Positions 1 to 8,572 of a DNA stretch of 64,000 nucleotides are shown piece after piece (position 1 is the stretch's first letter; the number at the start of each line of letters is the position of its first letter). Source of the DNA: Verrucomicrobium sp. BvORR034. Its GTDB lineage: Bacteria; Verrucomicrobiota; Verrucomicrobiia; Verrucomicrobiales; Verrucomicrobiaceae. A program made the position numbers and the translations under genes. The stretch spans positions 22,905-86,904 of the forward strand of contig NZ_BATQ01000010.1 in NCBI RefSeq assembly GCF_000739635.1. Reading direction: 5' to 3'. The notes below the pieces were generated by a model. That model was not told where the DNA came from and searched no databases. It saw only the letters and a list, made by a program, of their open reading frames with translations.

Positions 1-13
1 CGCCCTTCCCCAG

Positions 14-1207
14 GTGACAACGCCGTCGCCCTCCAGCACCCGATCTGAGGAAACTACACCTTCGGTCGATCCGGTCACCCAGGCAATGCGCCGGGCAAGC
101 CTGCTCATTGGCGGATTGAAGATCGATGAAAGCCTTTTCCCCTCAGCCCCGGCTTCCCTCCCCGCCTTGAACGCGGAGGATGTTGACCTGCTGGCCACGC
201 TGGCGTCCCTGGGCCTGCCCATCAGCGGCGTGGATGCCGAGGCGCTGCTCACCCTGGTGGGCAAACTGAAGGCAGAGCTTGCAGCCGGCGGCCTCGCCAC
301 CCTCAACGGGGAAGGTCTGCAGTTGCTGGAGTCGGTGAAAGCCGGTCTGGCGGATGTCGGCCTGATCGGGCTGACGGAGGAGAATTCCCAGTTCCTCAGC
401 GACCTGACCGCGCAGCTCCGGGGGCTGAACATTGGGCTGGCAGATACGTTCGAGCTTGAGGAACTGCTTGGTCGCCTGCGGAGTGGACCTGAGATTGCAG
501 AGAACAGTTCCGCCGGAACCGGGCTTTCGACGGATGTACGCAAGCTCACTGTGGCCGACGCGCAGCGTCTCGCCGCGATCCTTGGCCGCCTGCAAAACCG
601 CGAGCTCGGGCTTTCTCCCGATGACCTCCGTCGGATCGAGACGCTTCAGCGGCTTCTCTTGAATGAACTGCAGACTGAATCCAGCCCGGCGGCGGGCGGA
701 GGAGAGTTTGGCGGTCGCGTTCTCACCCGGGCCGACGTCCAGCTGTTTGAGGAGTTGATGTTCAAGTTGCGCGGGGAGGATCCGGATGTGGCCCCCACGC
801 CCTCATCCTCGTCATCCTCCGTGCCGGGCAATCCCTTCCTGCAGAACCTTGATTTGCTCAAGACCATCGCGGGCAACTTTGAGACGGATCCCAAACTGCT
901 GGAGACGTTGAAGGAGAACGTCAGCAAGTCGATCAAGACCTACACTGAACACCTCAACCGTGCCCGCGGCCTCTTTGTGGAGGCGCAGGAGAATGTTCAG
1001 GAGTTTGTGAAGATCGTGGCAGAAGACGACTCGCTGAAGGAGATCGTTCAGGACGACCGCTTGTCCGATGAGCAACAGGAAGGTTTCGCCGACAAAATGC
1101 GTGACCTGCATCAGAAGTGGGGCATGGATTGGGGTTCCGATGCCAGCACTCCAACGGAGGAAGGCAAGCTGGTGACCCGCATGGCCCAGTCCGGCATGAT
1201 GATCTGA
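14..1207 (+). CDS. T3SS-locus protein with about eight leucine-rich helical repeats, unknown function
   Basis: Function not recognised. The frame is open to the left edge of the window and the first possible start here is a GTG, so the true start may lie upstream; an ATG occurs at residue 25. Residues about 50-255 contain roughly eight degenerate repeats of 20-25 residues, each with an acidic/polar turn followed by a leucine-rich helix (for example TEENSQFLSDLTAQLRGL and LTVADAQRLAAILGRLQ), with a gap around residues 155-175. A low-complexity serine stretch follows near residue 265. The last 120 residues are predicted helical and charged. No signal peptide or membrane segment is visible. The gene lies 34 bases upstream of the lcrG-position gene and in the same direction as the injectisome genes, so a secreted or regulatory T3SS component is likely by context only. 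Confidence 0.8.
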   Translation: MTTPSPSSTRSEETTPSVDPVTQAMRRASLLIGGLKIDESLFPSAPASLPALNAEDVDLLATLASLGLPISGVDAEALLTLVGKLKAELAAGGLATLNGEGLQLLESVKAGLADVGLIGLTEENSQFLSDLTAQLRGLNIGLADTFELEELLGRLRSGPEIAENSSAGTGLSTDVRKLTVADAQRLAAILGRLQNRELGLSPDDLRRIETLQRLLLNELQTESSPAAGGGEFGGRVLTRADVQLFEELMFKLRGEDPDVAPTPSSSSSSVPGNPFLQNLDLLKTIAGNFETDPKLLETLKENVSKSIKTYTEHLNRARGLFVEAQENVQEFVKIVAEDDSLKEIVQDDRLSDEQQEGFADKMRDLHQKWGMDWGSDASTPTEEGKLVTRMAQSGMMI

Positions 1208-1241
1208 CCCTGAGGAAACAACCCACCCCCCTCCAAGTTTT

Positions 1242-1589
1242 ATGATGTCCGACGACCCACCTGCCACCGCAGAAGATCTTGCCGATCTGGCAAGGCTGAG
1301 AGAGCAGACCGCCGCCTTGGTGGAACAGATGGACGTCCTCCTGGCGGCCGGAACCATGGCCAATGCTGTTGGGGACGAGCTCTACGAATCTCTTGGTGTC
1401 AGGCCCGGTATTGGGAAACGTGTGTTGCTTGGCAACAGCATCCCTCCTGACGACCAGTACATTTACAGCACGTTTTTGACGGAGTTCGAGAACATCGAGG
1501 ACACCGTCCGCAATTTTGAAAAACGAGTCAACGCCCCGGTGACTCAAGCCGCTGGTCCCCGGGCCGTCGGCAGCCGCTACCGTATCTGA
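1242..1589 (+). CDS. Small T3SS-locus protein in the lcrG position
   Basis: A 115-residue, acidic N-terminal and basic C-terminal protein with a helical N-terminal half (about residues 10-45) and no membrane segment. It sits directly before the LcrV-like gene, where Yersinia has lcrG (a cytoplasmic plug that binds LcrV, about 95 residues) and Pseudomonas has pcrG. The size and the basic C-terminus fit loosely, but I see no convincing sequence match to LcrG, so the assignment is positional. It starts with two ATG codons in a row. It could equally be a chaperone for the preceding repeat protein. Confidence 0.75.
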   Translation: MMSDDPPATAEDLADLARLREQTAALVEQMDVLLAAGTMANAVGDELYESLGVRPGIGKRVLLGNSIPPDDQYIYSTFLTEFENIEDTVRNFEKRVNAPVTQAAGPRAVGSRYRI

Positions 1590-1642
1590 CCGTCTGCGTC
1601 GTCACTTCTTTCTAGTTATTCCATCCCAGCCCCCTCAAGATC

Positions 1643-3028
1643 ATGGCCTACAGCACCACCGCCTTCACGGATCTCACGCTGCACAATTTCTATATCAATG
1701 CCAATTCCGACGTGACGGCCTTGCGCACGGAACTGTCCAATGCCGTGGCGAAGTTCACGGCGGCGGGGCTGCCCAGCCCGGAGGACATGTTGGAAGCCAT
1801 TGATGCCCGCATCGCCAAATTTGAAAAAGCGATTGTTGATGGCCAGCCAGCCTCCGTCGATCCCAACAAACCCTATGATCGCAACGCCTTGATCCGGGAG
1901 TTCCTGGAGGAGGTCTATTCCGTTATTCTCTACTGTCGGAATGGGGTCGTGGGTGCAGGCACCACTGCGGATCCTTATCACGAGAACAACAAGTACACCA
2001 ACACGGTGCCGGATCCGGATGTCAACCACACCCCAACCTTCGCCCTTCAGGGGATTTTTGCCGACAATGACACGGGGTTCACGGGACAATCCACCGCCAA
2101 CCCGGAACAGGTCATTCTCAAGTATTACTATGAGTTGATCACCCAGACGTTTGCGAAGGGTGACGCGCTCAAGACGAGGACCAATCCGGACAACGTCTGG
2201 ACTGTGGTGTCGATCTCGCCGTACACGTCTCCGACAAACAACGTTGTTTACGACCGGATCACTTCTGAATACATCGGCAAAGATTCCAATGGGGAAAACA
2301 TCTACAAGACCTATCTGGTCCCTCAGGGAATTGATCTCTCCGTGGTACAGAAGAAGGAGATCAAGAACCAGGCGGGGATTGTGACGGACTTCGAGTTTAT
2401 CTTCAAGGAAGGGGTCATTTTTGACGGATCAGGCGGGGTGACGAACCCGACCTTGCAAGAAGTGGAGATCATCACTGGGATCGGCACGGACGGCGCGAAG
2501 TACTACTATTATCAGGAGGGCGACGTCAAAGAGATCACGAACTTCCGTGCCCTGTCCCCCCCGGAGTATCTCTATTACTGGAACGAGGCTCGCATTCAGG
2601 TCCTCAAGGGCTCTCTCGCCTACAAGCAAGCTCTGGTGGAAGAGGTGCAGGAGGACTTGCGCCAGGCCAATGCCGTGCTGGCCGAACTGGAGAAGGTGGC
2701 CAACATCCGCAACCTGGACAAGGACGGCAACTACACTGGCGACATGAGCTACGAGTCCATTCAGATGATGCTGTTCAACTCCCGGGCCAGTGTGCGGGGG
2801 GATTCCCTGTTCGACCGCGACGGCAACGACTATCTCCAAAACTGGGGCACGTGGCAGGAATGCCGCATCAACCTCAAGAACTACATCGACCGCAAGTCCG
2901 CCCAGTCCCAGGATATGATGCTGGACTACCAGCAGGTGTTGAACCGCTACAACAGCGCCCTGGAGGTGCTTAGCAAGCTCCAGGAAAAACTGGACGGCCT
3001 GCTCAAGTCACAACTTCGCAACTTGTAA
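1643..3028 (+). CDS. sctA: T3SS needle tip protein, LcrV/PcrV-like (SctA)
   Basis: Probable hydrophilic translocator that caps the needle and scaffolds the translocation pore. The protein has 461 residues, longer than Yersinia LcrV (about 326). The C-terminal 60 residues form a coiled-coil helix (RKSAQSQDMMLDYQQVLNRY followed by NSALEVLSKLQEKL) that resembles the C-terminal helix of LcrV, which is needed for needle binding. A second helical segment lies near residues 320-355. The middle, about residues 110-310, is tyrosine- and threonine-rich, predicted beta, and probably an enlarged globular domain. There is no signal peptide or membrane helix, as expected for a T3SS substrate. Position before lcrH-yopB-yopD homologues supports the call. 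Similarity outside the C-terminal helix is too weak to judge by eye. Confidence 0.7.
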   Translation: MAYSTTAFTDLTLHNFYINANSDVTALRTELSNAVAKFTAAGLPSPEDMLEAIDARIAKFEKAIVDGQPASVDPNKPYDRNALIREFLEEVYSVILYCRNGVVGAGTTADPYHENNKYTNTVPDPDVNHTPTFALQGIFADNDTGFTGQSTANPEQVILKYYYELITQTFAKGDALKTRTNPDNVWTVVSISPYTSPTNNVVYDRITSEYIGKDSNGENIYKTYLVPQGIDLSVVQKKEIKNQAGIVTDFEFIFKEGVIFDGSGGVTNPTLQEVEIITGIGTDGAKYYYYQEGDVKEITNFRALSPPEYLYYWNEARIQVLKGSLAYKQALVEEVQEDLRQANAVLAELEKVANIRNLDKDGNYTGDMSYESIQMMLFNSRASVRGDSLFDRDGNDYLQNWGTWQECRINLKNYIDRKSAQSQDMMLDYQQVLNRYNSALEVLSKLQEKLDGLLKSQLRNL

Positions 3029-3097
3029 TGTAACCCTCGCGGCCCCAAGGCCAGATTGTTTTTTAGAAGACCCAACCACTTCAACCGAGCCAGCCAA

Positions 3098-3661
3098 ATG
3101 AGCAACGCAACCACCGACTTTGACGACATCGAAATTCCAGACGCACCCATGCCGACCGGTCTGCCTTACGAGACTGCGGACGAATGGGCGGAGATGCTCA
3201 CGAATTTCGGCGCCAACGGCCGGACCATGAGGGATTTCACCAATCTCACCCCTGAGAGCATGGAGGTCTTCTACATGGTGGCCTACAATCAGTACAACGC
3301 CGGGCAGTACGAGGAATCCTCCAAGGTGTTCCAGCTGCTGGCGTCTCTGGATCACTTCGACAAGCGTTACTGGATGGGCCTGGGCTCCAGCCGGGCGATG
3401 GAAGGAAACCATAAAGACGCCATCAAGGCCTTTGGATACCTGGGGTTCCTTGACGTCTCCGACCCTGTTCCTTCATTCCATTGCGCCCGGTCATTCATCG
3501 CCACCGGCAAGATCAAGGAGGCGGAGGCGGCGCTGCGCGCCACCATCGCCAATGCGGAAGGCAAGGCGGAGCACGCCGAGCTCAAACAGCAGGCGGAGCA
3601 CACGCTCGAACTGCTCCAGCAGGGCCAGAAAGAAATCACCACCGCCACTTCCGAGTCATGA
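3098..3661 (+). CDS. lcrH: Translocator chaperone, LcrH/SycD family (TPR, class II)
   Basis: Cytoplasmic chaperone that binds the two hydrophobic translocators before secretion. The 187-residue protein has the family's three TPR-like helical pairs, with FYMVAYNQYNAGQYEESSKV (about residues 57-76), then a YWMGLGSSRAMEGNHKDAIK repeat and an FHCARSFIATGKIKEAEAAL repeat. SycD is about 168 residues. The ATG at 3098 was chosen over an in-frame ATG 42 bases upstream because the extra residues are unlike the family. The stop overlaps the ATG of the YopB-like gene (ATGA), so the two are translationally coupled. This matches lcrH-yopB order in Yersinia and pcrH-popB in Pseudomonas. Confidence 0.9.
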   Translation: MSNATTDFDDIEIPDAPMPTGLPYETADEWAEMLTNFGANGRTMRDFTNLTPESMEVFYMVAYNQYNAGQYEESSKVFQLLASLDHFDKRYWMGLGSSRAMEGNHKDAIKAFGYLGFLDVSDPVPSFHCARSFIATGKIKEAEAALRATIANAEGKAEHAELKQQAEHTLELLQQGQKEITTATSES

Positions 3662-5013
3662 ATATTTCCAACAATCCCAACATTCCGTTCATCAACCCCC
3701 AGGAACTTCTGGGAGGGGCGGATCTCAACGACATCAAGAAAGCTGCCAAGGACTCTGTCCTCAAGGCGCTGGAGATGCTCGGCACCGTCATTGCCGGTTC
3801 CGGTGCCAAGGAGGGAGCACCCGGGCTCGAGGCACCCAAGGCGACACTCATGCAGAAGGTCACGGACCTGACGCTGCGGATTGCCCTGCTTCAGCAAGCT
3901 CTGGACGAACTCCAGACTCAGGTCTCCAAGACCGTCATCGACGGCCGGATGAAGGAGGTGGACCAGGCCCACAAGGAACAACTCCAGAACCTTGAGACAC
4001 AGCTCAAGGAGATGAAGGAAGCGGTGGAAAAGCAGCAGGAGGCCAACAAGAAGGGCAACGTCTTTCAGGCCATCGCGAGCTGGGTGATGGCAGCGGTGGA
4101 CATTATCTCTGCCGTTTTCAGCATCGTCGCTGCCGCCGCCAACTTTGTCGCGGGCAACTGGGCGGGCACGGTGGGGATGATTGCGGCCGCAGGGGCGCAG
4201 CTTTGTTCTGCAGGGTGTAACATTGCCCTCGCCATTGATGCCACGGACAAGGCCATGGGCGGCGACGGCGTCCTGAGTGAAGCCCAAAAACAGGCCATCA
4301 ACGGTGTCATGATTGGATGCGCCGTGGTAGCAGGCATTGGCGGCCTCATTGGCGGCCTGGGCGGCATCACCATGGGCTTGAAGGAAGGCATGAAGGCAGC
4401 CCTCAAGGAAATCGGCAAGTCCGGTGTCCATCAGAGCATTGCACAGACGCTCAAAGCGGCATCCATCATGGCCAAGCAGGCGATGACGACAGCCATGCAA
4501 AATCTGGCCAACCCCCTCATCAGCAAGCTGGGCGGCACCATCGGGAAGCAGATGCTGGAAAACAGTATGAAGGAAATGGTCAAGAGCTCCATGAAGGAAA
4601 TGGCCAAGCAGGGCATTGAGGGCATGACCGAGGCGGTGGTCAAGGAGGCGCTCAAGGCGACCTACAAAGCCTGCGTGCAGGCGTTCCAAGCCACGGCGAC
4701 CTGGGCCATCCACATGGCCGCCACCCAGGGACTGGTCAAAGGGATCACCAAGATCACCGAAGGTGTCGTCAAGCTGGAGATTCAGGACCTGATGAAGCAG
4801 GCGGCAGATGCCATGAAAGAAGCAGAGCTGGCCGAAGCGGCGGCCAAGGCGTTGGAAGCCATGATCACCCTGCTCAAGAAGACGATCGAAGATCTGCAAG
4901 CCCAGCTCGAAGAGATGCTCAACTCCGCGATGGAGACCATGTCCATCCTTTTCCAGGCCATCGATGACAGTGCTCAGACGATGACGCAACTCCACCAGAC
5001 CCAGGCGGCCTAA
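3658..5013 (+). CDS. sctE: T3SS major hydrophobic translocator, YopB-like (SctE)
   Basis: Pore-forming translocator inserted by the injectisome into the host membrane. The 451-residue protein has an N-terminal coiled coil (about residues 60-130), a long hydrophobic stretch at about 137-165 (SWVMAAVDIISAVFSIVAAA) with a further one at about 171-194, and a second glycine-rich hydrophobic hairpin at about 214-240 (CAVVAGIGGLIGGLGG). This two-hairpin layout is the YopB/IpaB/SipB pattern. The C-terminus (about 385-445) is again coiled coil. YopB is about 400 residues. The start is the ATG overlapping the chaperone stop; a longer upstream reading frame exists but lies inside the chaperone gene. A 552-codon open frame on the opposite strand is a GC-rich shadow. 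Confidence 0.88.
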   Translation: MNISNNPNIPFINPQELLGGADLNDIKKAAKDSVLKALEMLGTVIAGSGAKEGAPGLEAPKATLMQKVTDLTLRIALLQQALDELQTQVSKTVIDGRMKEVDQAHKEQLQNLETQLKEMKEAVEKQQEANKKGNVFQAIASWVMAAVDIISAVFSIVAAAANFVAGNWAGTVGMIAAAGAQLCSAGCNIALAIDATDKAMGGDGVLSEAQKQAINGVMIGCAVVAGIGGLIGGLGGITMGLKEGMKAALKEIGKSGVHQSIAQTLKAASIMAKQAMTTAMQNLANPLISKLGGTIGKQMLENSMKEMVKSSMKEMAKQGIEGMTEAVVKEALKATYKACVQAFQATATWAIHMAATQGLVKGITKITEGVVKLEIQDLMKQAADAMKEAELAEAAAKALEAMITLLKKTIEDLQAQLEEMLNSAMETMSILFQAIDDSAQTMTQLHQTQAA

Positions 5014-5045
5014 ATCGGAAGCCAAGACCCTAACCTGCCCCGATC

Positions 5046-6029
5046 ATGAGTGTCAGCATTACCAGCACCACCTCCCACGTCTCCAGCACGTCATTCAATC
5101 CGCAGCTTGATATCAACGATCCGTCGTCCACCAAAAAGGGTGATGAGTCGCTGACCGTGAGCTTCACCGTCGGAAAGGAAAACGGGGCGTTGGGAGAAGG
5201 TTTCCGCATCACCTTGGAACTGCCTCTGACCGGTGAAATTCCGATCAACGAGCTGGAGCAGGCCTGCAAGGATCTGGGTATGACACCCCTGGAACTTTAC
5301 GCCGCCCTTGGTGGGTTGTTCCAGGCGGGAAAAATGGCGAGCGAAGTGGGGGATCTCGTCTCCCGGTTGGGCGTGGACGGAGCGGAGGCCCACATCGGGG
5401 GCGTGTTCAATCTCTTCAACCATGTGGAGGAAGCGGCGGACACGGCGGCCAAAAGCCTTTATGCCATCATCGAAGGCGGCAATTATCCCGACTTCACCGA
5501 CTTCTTGAAGCTGATGCTTCAGACGGCGATGGAGATGCGGCAATTCGCCTCCGAAGCAAAAACCAACGCCCTCAACGGGGAGTATGATCTGATGATGACG
5601 CAGGCCAGCAACTTGCGGGACGTGGCCCAGAAGAACTACGATGCCGCTTTGAAGCAGATCGAGGCGGAAAAGCAGCAGGCGATCTTCAGCATCGTTGGCG
5701 GTTGCCTCAGCTTCATTGGAGCCTTTGGCAGCATCTGGGGCGGACCCGCGGCCAGCCAGGCAGGAAGCAGCCTGAGCCAGATCCTGGAAGGGGCGGGGAA
5801 CATCCATACGGAACAGCTGAAGAAGGACGGTGCTTTGCTGAAGAAGCAGGCCGAGCTTCTGGAGGCTGCGAACAAGGCGCTCGATGGCGAGTGCAAAAAA
5901 CTCCAGAATCAGCAGTCCATCGCCGAAGAACTGAGAGACATTGCCAAGTCGCTTCAAGACATGGTGTTGAAGCTCTACCAGGACTTCATGAGTGCTCAGA
6001 TGCAGGTGTTGCAACATTCCAACATCTAA
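5046..6029 (+). CDS. sctB: T3SS minor translocator, YopD-like (SctB)
   Basis: Second pore subunit. The 327-residue protein (YopD about 306) has a serine/threonine-rich N-terminus typical of secreted substrates, one hydrophobic segment at about residues 211-236 (FSIVGGCLSFIGAFGSIWGG), and an amphipathic coiled-coil C-terminus (about 250-320). The N-terminal 45 residues are predicted disordered. It follows the YopB-like gene by 32 bases, as yopD follows yopB. I cannot align it convincingly by eye to YopD across its whole length; the call rests on position, size, single membrane segment and C-terminal helix. Confidence 0.8.
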   Translation: MSVSITSTTSHVSSTSFNPQLDINDPSSTKKGDESLTVSFTVGKENGALGEGFRITLELPLTGEIPINELEQACKDLGMTPLELYAALGGLFQAGKMASEVGDLVSRLGVDGAEAHIGGVFNLFNHVEEAADTAAKSLYAIIEGGNYPDFTDFLKLMLQTAMEMRQFASEAKTNALNGEYDLMMTQASNLRDVAQKNYDAALKQIEAEKQQAIFSIVGGCLSFIGAFGSIWGGPAASQAGSSLSQILEGAGNIHTEQLKKDGALLKKQAELLEAANKALDGECKKLQNQQSIAEELRDIAKSLQDMVLKLYQDFMSAQMQVLQHSNI

Positions 6030-6066
6030 GTTGTTGATCCTTCTGACCTCATCCTGACTTCGGACC

Positions 6067-6957
6067 ATGAACGTCAATGCTGACATCCGGGGGCTCGTCG
6101 GAGCCTTCTCCTCCAAACAGGGGGCTTCCGAGTCCGTCTCCGAAGGCATGCGGCAGGAAGGCTTGTTCCGGGGTCAGGAGGTGGTGCAGCAAGATGCCAC
6201 GTCCGCCCTGGCCGACGCGGCGGAGGAGATGAGTTTCGCCGCCGCCGAGAAGGTGGAGAAAAAATTGTCGGAGCGTAAAGCCGGCTCGAAAGAGGCGATG
6301 AAGCTTACGACGACGGACTTGGCGGACAAGTACATCAACATGATGAGCCAGTCCGGCTCATCCCATAAGCTGCACGAGTTTCTGGACTCCCTGAAAAAAA
6401 TGGGCGGTCGGGCCACGGAGGAGCAGATCCGCCAGATGGCCAAGGAACACTTTGGCGACGTCAGCGAGCAGTATGCCGCTCTTTCCTTTGCGGAGGAGGC
6501 GCTTGAGGCCGAGGGCGTGGAAGACGAACTGCGGGCCAAGATTGGCAATGTCAAAGCCGCTCTCATGAAGGAGGCGGGTCCGGCCATCCGGGCCGGGCTC
6601 AACATCGCTGCGGATGTGATGTCCTTCGCCAAGCAGGGGCTGGAGCAGGTGGAGCGTTTGCGTGACCTCTACCGGTACGCCGTTCTGGGGCGCGACACCG
6701 CGTCGTCCATGTACCAGTCCATCATGCAGCGCTATGGCGAGAAGCGGTTTGATCAAGCGCTGGAGTTTCTGATCCGGGCCGCCGCCAGTGATTTGGACTC
6801 TCACGGGATGGGGCCTTCGATGGAGCGGGCGCACCTCGAAACGGCCGTCAACAACGTCAACCACGTGCAACACCTAGGCAATCTCTACCGGACCATGTCG
6901 GACCTGTTGGATCGAGTACGCAACCCCATGCCTTTCCGATTTGGATATGGCCGATGA
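6067..6957 (+). CDS. sctW: T3SS gatekeeper, YopN/PopN family (SctW)
   Basis: Regulates the switch from translocator to effector secretion and blocks premature export. The 296-residue protein has the length of YopN (about 293), lacks a signal peptide and is almost wholly helical. The N-terminal 70 residues are the probable secretion and SycN/YscB-binding region; residues about 75-130 (LADKYINMMSQSGS, LHEFLDSLKKMGG) and 150-290 match the layout of the HrpJ/YopN domain. The 3' end overlaps the TyeA gene by 17 bases in a different frame. As in Yersinia, the TyeA part is a separate polypeptide rather than fused as in MxiC or InvE. Confidence 0.87.
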   Translation: MNVNADIRGLVGAFSSKQGASESVSEGMRQEGLFRGQEVVQQDATSALADAAEEMSFAAAEKVEKKLSERKAGSKEAMKLTTTDLADKYINMMSQSGSSHKLHEFLDSLKKMGGRATEEQIRQMAKEHFGDVSEQYAALSFAEEALEAEGVEDELRAKIGNVKAALMKEAGPAIRAGLNIAADVMSFAKQGLEQVERLRDLYRYAVLGRDTASSMYQSIMQRYGEKRFDQALEFLIRAAASDLDSHGMGPSMERAHLETAVNNVNHVQHLGNLYRTMSDLLDRVRNPMPFRFGYGR

Positions 6958-7219
6958 GACCTATACGGCGCACGACTTGATGCGGGAGATTTTGGAAATG
7001 ACCACCCAGCGGTGGGTGGATCCCGCGCGCATCAGCCAGATTGCCACCCGGGTGGGACTCAAGAAGCCGGAGATCAGGATCTTTTTTGTCACCCAGTTGC
7101 GAGAGAAAGTGAGACAGATTCCCTTGAAACTATTCCCAACCCCGGATATCCGGGAGAAAATGCTCGATGCGATGCAACAGGCCCTGGATGCCGAAATCGC
7201 CAAGGAGGAGGCGTCTTAA
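6941..7219 (+). CDS. tyeA: TyeA-like gatekeeper subunit
   Basis: Small helical partner that binds the C-terminal part of YopN. The 92-residue product has the same length as Yersinia TyeA and shares its pattern: AHDLMREILEMTTQRW, then ARISQIATRVGLKKPEIRI, then FPTPDIREKMLDAMQQALD. It begins inside the sctW coding region, 17 bases before that gene's stop, and in the +1 frame relative to it. A second in-frame ATG (residue 3) is only six bases downstream. The next gene, a SycN-like chaperone, follows after six bases. Confidence 0.9.
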   Translation: MDMADETYTAHDLMREILEMTTQRWVDPARISQIATRVGLKKPEIRIFFVTQLREKVRQIPLKLFPTPDIREKMLDAMQQALDAEIAKEEAS

Positions 7220-7225
7220 ACGAAG

Positions 7226-7621
7226 ATGACTCCTATAGATCAAACCGTGTCCGAGTTCGGCCAGAGCATGGGCATGGCACACCTGCAACCCAATGAGAAG
7301 GGGGCAGTGATCCTGGACATCAGCGGTATTGGCTCTCTTTCGATTGAACTGGTGGGCGACCGCCAGGAGATCGTGGCAGTCAGCCTCTCCCGCAAGATTG
7401 AGCCACCCGATGCGGCGGCCTGCCAGATGGCCCTGGAAATGACCCACCCCAGACAACCGGGAAGCTGGCCGGTGCGTGCTGCTCTCGCCGGGGGGCGTGG
7501 GGTCCTGGTTTTCTCCGCGAGAATGGAGACTTACGAATTCAATCTTCCCGCCTTGCACGAGGCCATCGGTCAACTGGAGGCCCTGCAAGACGCTTTGTCC
7601 ACGGTGGTGCGGCCCGCTTGA
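7226..7621 (+). CDS. sycN: SycN-like T3SS chaperone (CesT superfamily)
   Basis: Probable class I chaperone that pairs with YscB to deliver YopN. The 131-residue protein has the CesT alternating fold: N-terminal helix (VSEFGQSMGMAHL), a three-strand sheet (GAVILDISGIGSLSIELVGD, then EIVAVSLSRK), a middle helix, further strands (GGRGVLVFSARM) and a C-terminal helix (LPALHEAIGQLEALQDAL). SycN is about 123 residues. Gene order tyeA-sycN-yscX-yscY-yscV is the same as in Yersinia, which decides the SycN call over other chaperones. Confidence 0.82.
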   Translation: MTPIDQTVSEFGQSMGMAHLQPNEKGAVILDISGIGSLSIELVGDRQEIVAVSLSRKIEPPDAAACQMALEMTHPRQPGSWPVRAALAGGRGVLVFSARMETYEFNLPALHEAIGQLEALQDALSTVVRPA

Positions 7622-7656
7622 TTTTCGCCGTCACGGTCTGACTGACCCTCGCCATC

Positions 7657-8055
7657 ATGCCCCGCCTCATTCCAGAATCCTTTCAGTCCAAGCTCGGTCT
7701 CGCCTCGATCGAGATCGGAGACCATGAGGTGGCTCCCATGCTGCCGGAGGATTCCCGGTTGCAACCCATCGATGCCTCCGTGGAGGCGAGGATGGAGGCC
7801 ATCCTTCAGGCCAACACCTTTGAGCGGGTCATGCTCGACGCGATTCGTCCCCGGGTGGAGGACCAGTCCATGCTACGCCCTGGTGTGTTTCACCTCATGA
7901 GGGAGGAGATTTTGAAAGCGCTGGTTACGGCTCTTCAAGACACCGCAGATCCTCAGCAAAAAGAGGAGATTCAAGGGGTCATCGGCCTCTTGAACGGCCT
8001 CGGCGCAGACCATGAGCTGGGTGAGCAGTATCGTTACGCCCTGCTGAAAGGGTAA
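7657..8055 (+). CDS. sctX: YscX-like T3SS export protein (SctX)
   Basis: Secreted protein that, with its chaperone YscY, is required for export in Ysc-family systems and binds the export gate SctV. The 132-residue product (YscX about 122) starts with a basic/polar secretion-like N-terminus and includes the LPEDSRL region (about residues 29-35), a PGVFHLMREEIL segment near residue 75 and a helical C-terminus that ends in leucines, matching the YscX layout. YscX and YscY are restricted to the Ysc and a few related families, so this is a strong family marker. The neighbour downstream is its predicted partner. Confidence 0.82.
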   Translation: MPRLIPESFQSKLGLASIEIGDHEVAPMLPEDSRLQPIDASVEARMEAILQANTFERVMLDAIRPRVEDQSMLRPGVFHLMREEILKALVTALQDTADPQQKEEIQGVIGLLNGLGADHELGEQYRYALLKG

Positions 8056-8171
8056 ATCTGGCCCCTCTGGAAAGTTAGCAGGATTTTCCTGTAACTGACC
8101 CGCCCCTTCAGGCAGATGCAAACCGACCATTAATTTCGTTGACTCCCAACACCATCCAGACCCTCAACCGA

Positions 8172-8558
8172 ATGAATGGAGAGCCACCCGGCACTCCGGG
8201 GGGGAAATCTGCGCGGGTGGGTCATTGGACCCTGACCCCCGCCCAGCGCGACTGGATGATGTTGCAGGCTTATCTGCACCTGGAACAACGCAAGCCGGCT
8301 GCGGCCTGCGCGATGTTGCGGCTCCTCTTTCGTCTGTTCCCGGACGACGTGGAAGTGCAGCGGTGCCTCGCCCTGGGCGAGTTGATGGATGGCCGACCGG
8401 TGGATGCCGCCAGGGTGGCCACCCGTGCCCTGCAAAAAAGTTCCAATGACCTCCGCATGCCGGTGGGGTTGGTGTTCGCCAAGGCTCTCTGGGAGCAAGG
8501 CAAACACGAAGCCGCGCGCGAGTTCCTCACCAGCCTTCTCACTACGACAACAGACTGA
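8172..8558 (+). CDS. sctY: YscY-like TPR chaperone of SctX (SctY)
   Basis: Cytoplasmic TPR chaperone for YscX. The 128-residue product shows TPR-type helical pairs: QRDWMMLQAYLHLEQRKPAA, then LLFRLFPDDVEVQRCLALGE, then DAARVATRALQKSS and LVFAKALWEQGKHEAAREFL. YscY is about 114 residues. Two starts are possible: the ATG at 8172 used here and a TTG at 8139; neither has a clear ribosome binding site. It lies between yscX and sctV homologues, the conserved place for yscY. Confidence 0.82.
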   Translation: MNGEPPGTPGGKSARVGHWTLTPAQRDWMMLQAYLHLEQRKPAAACAMLRLLFRLFPDDVEVQRCLALGELMDGRPVDAARVATRALQKSSNDLRMPVGLVFAKALWEQGKHEAAREFLTSLLTTTTD

Positions 8559-8572
8559 CCTGACTCGATCGC

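Noticed and set aside
3367..5025. 552-codon open frame on the minus strand opposite the YopB-like gene
   Set aside because: The plus-strand gene has family features, membrane hairpins and ATGA coupling. Long antisense frames are usual in GC-rich coding DNA, and the antisense protein has a biased Leu/His-rich composition.
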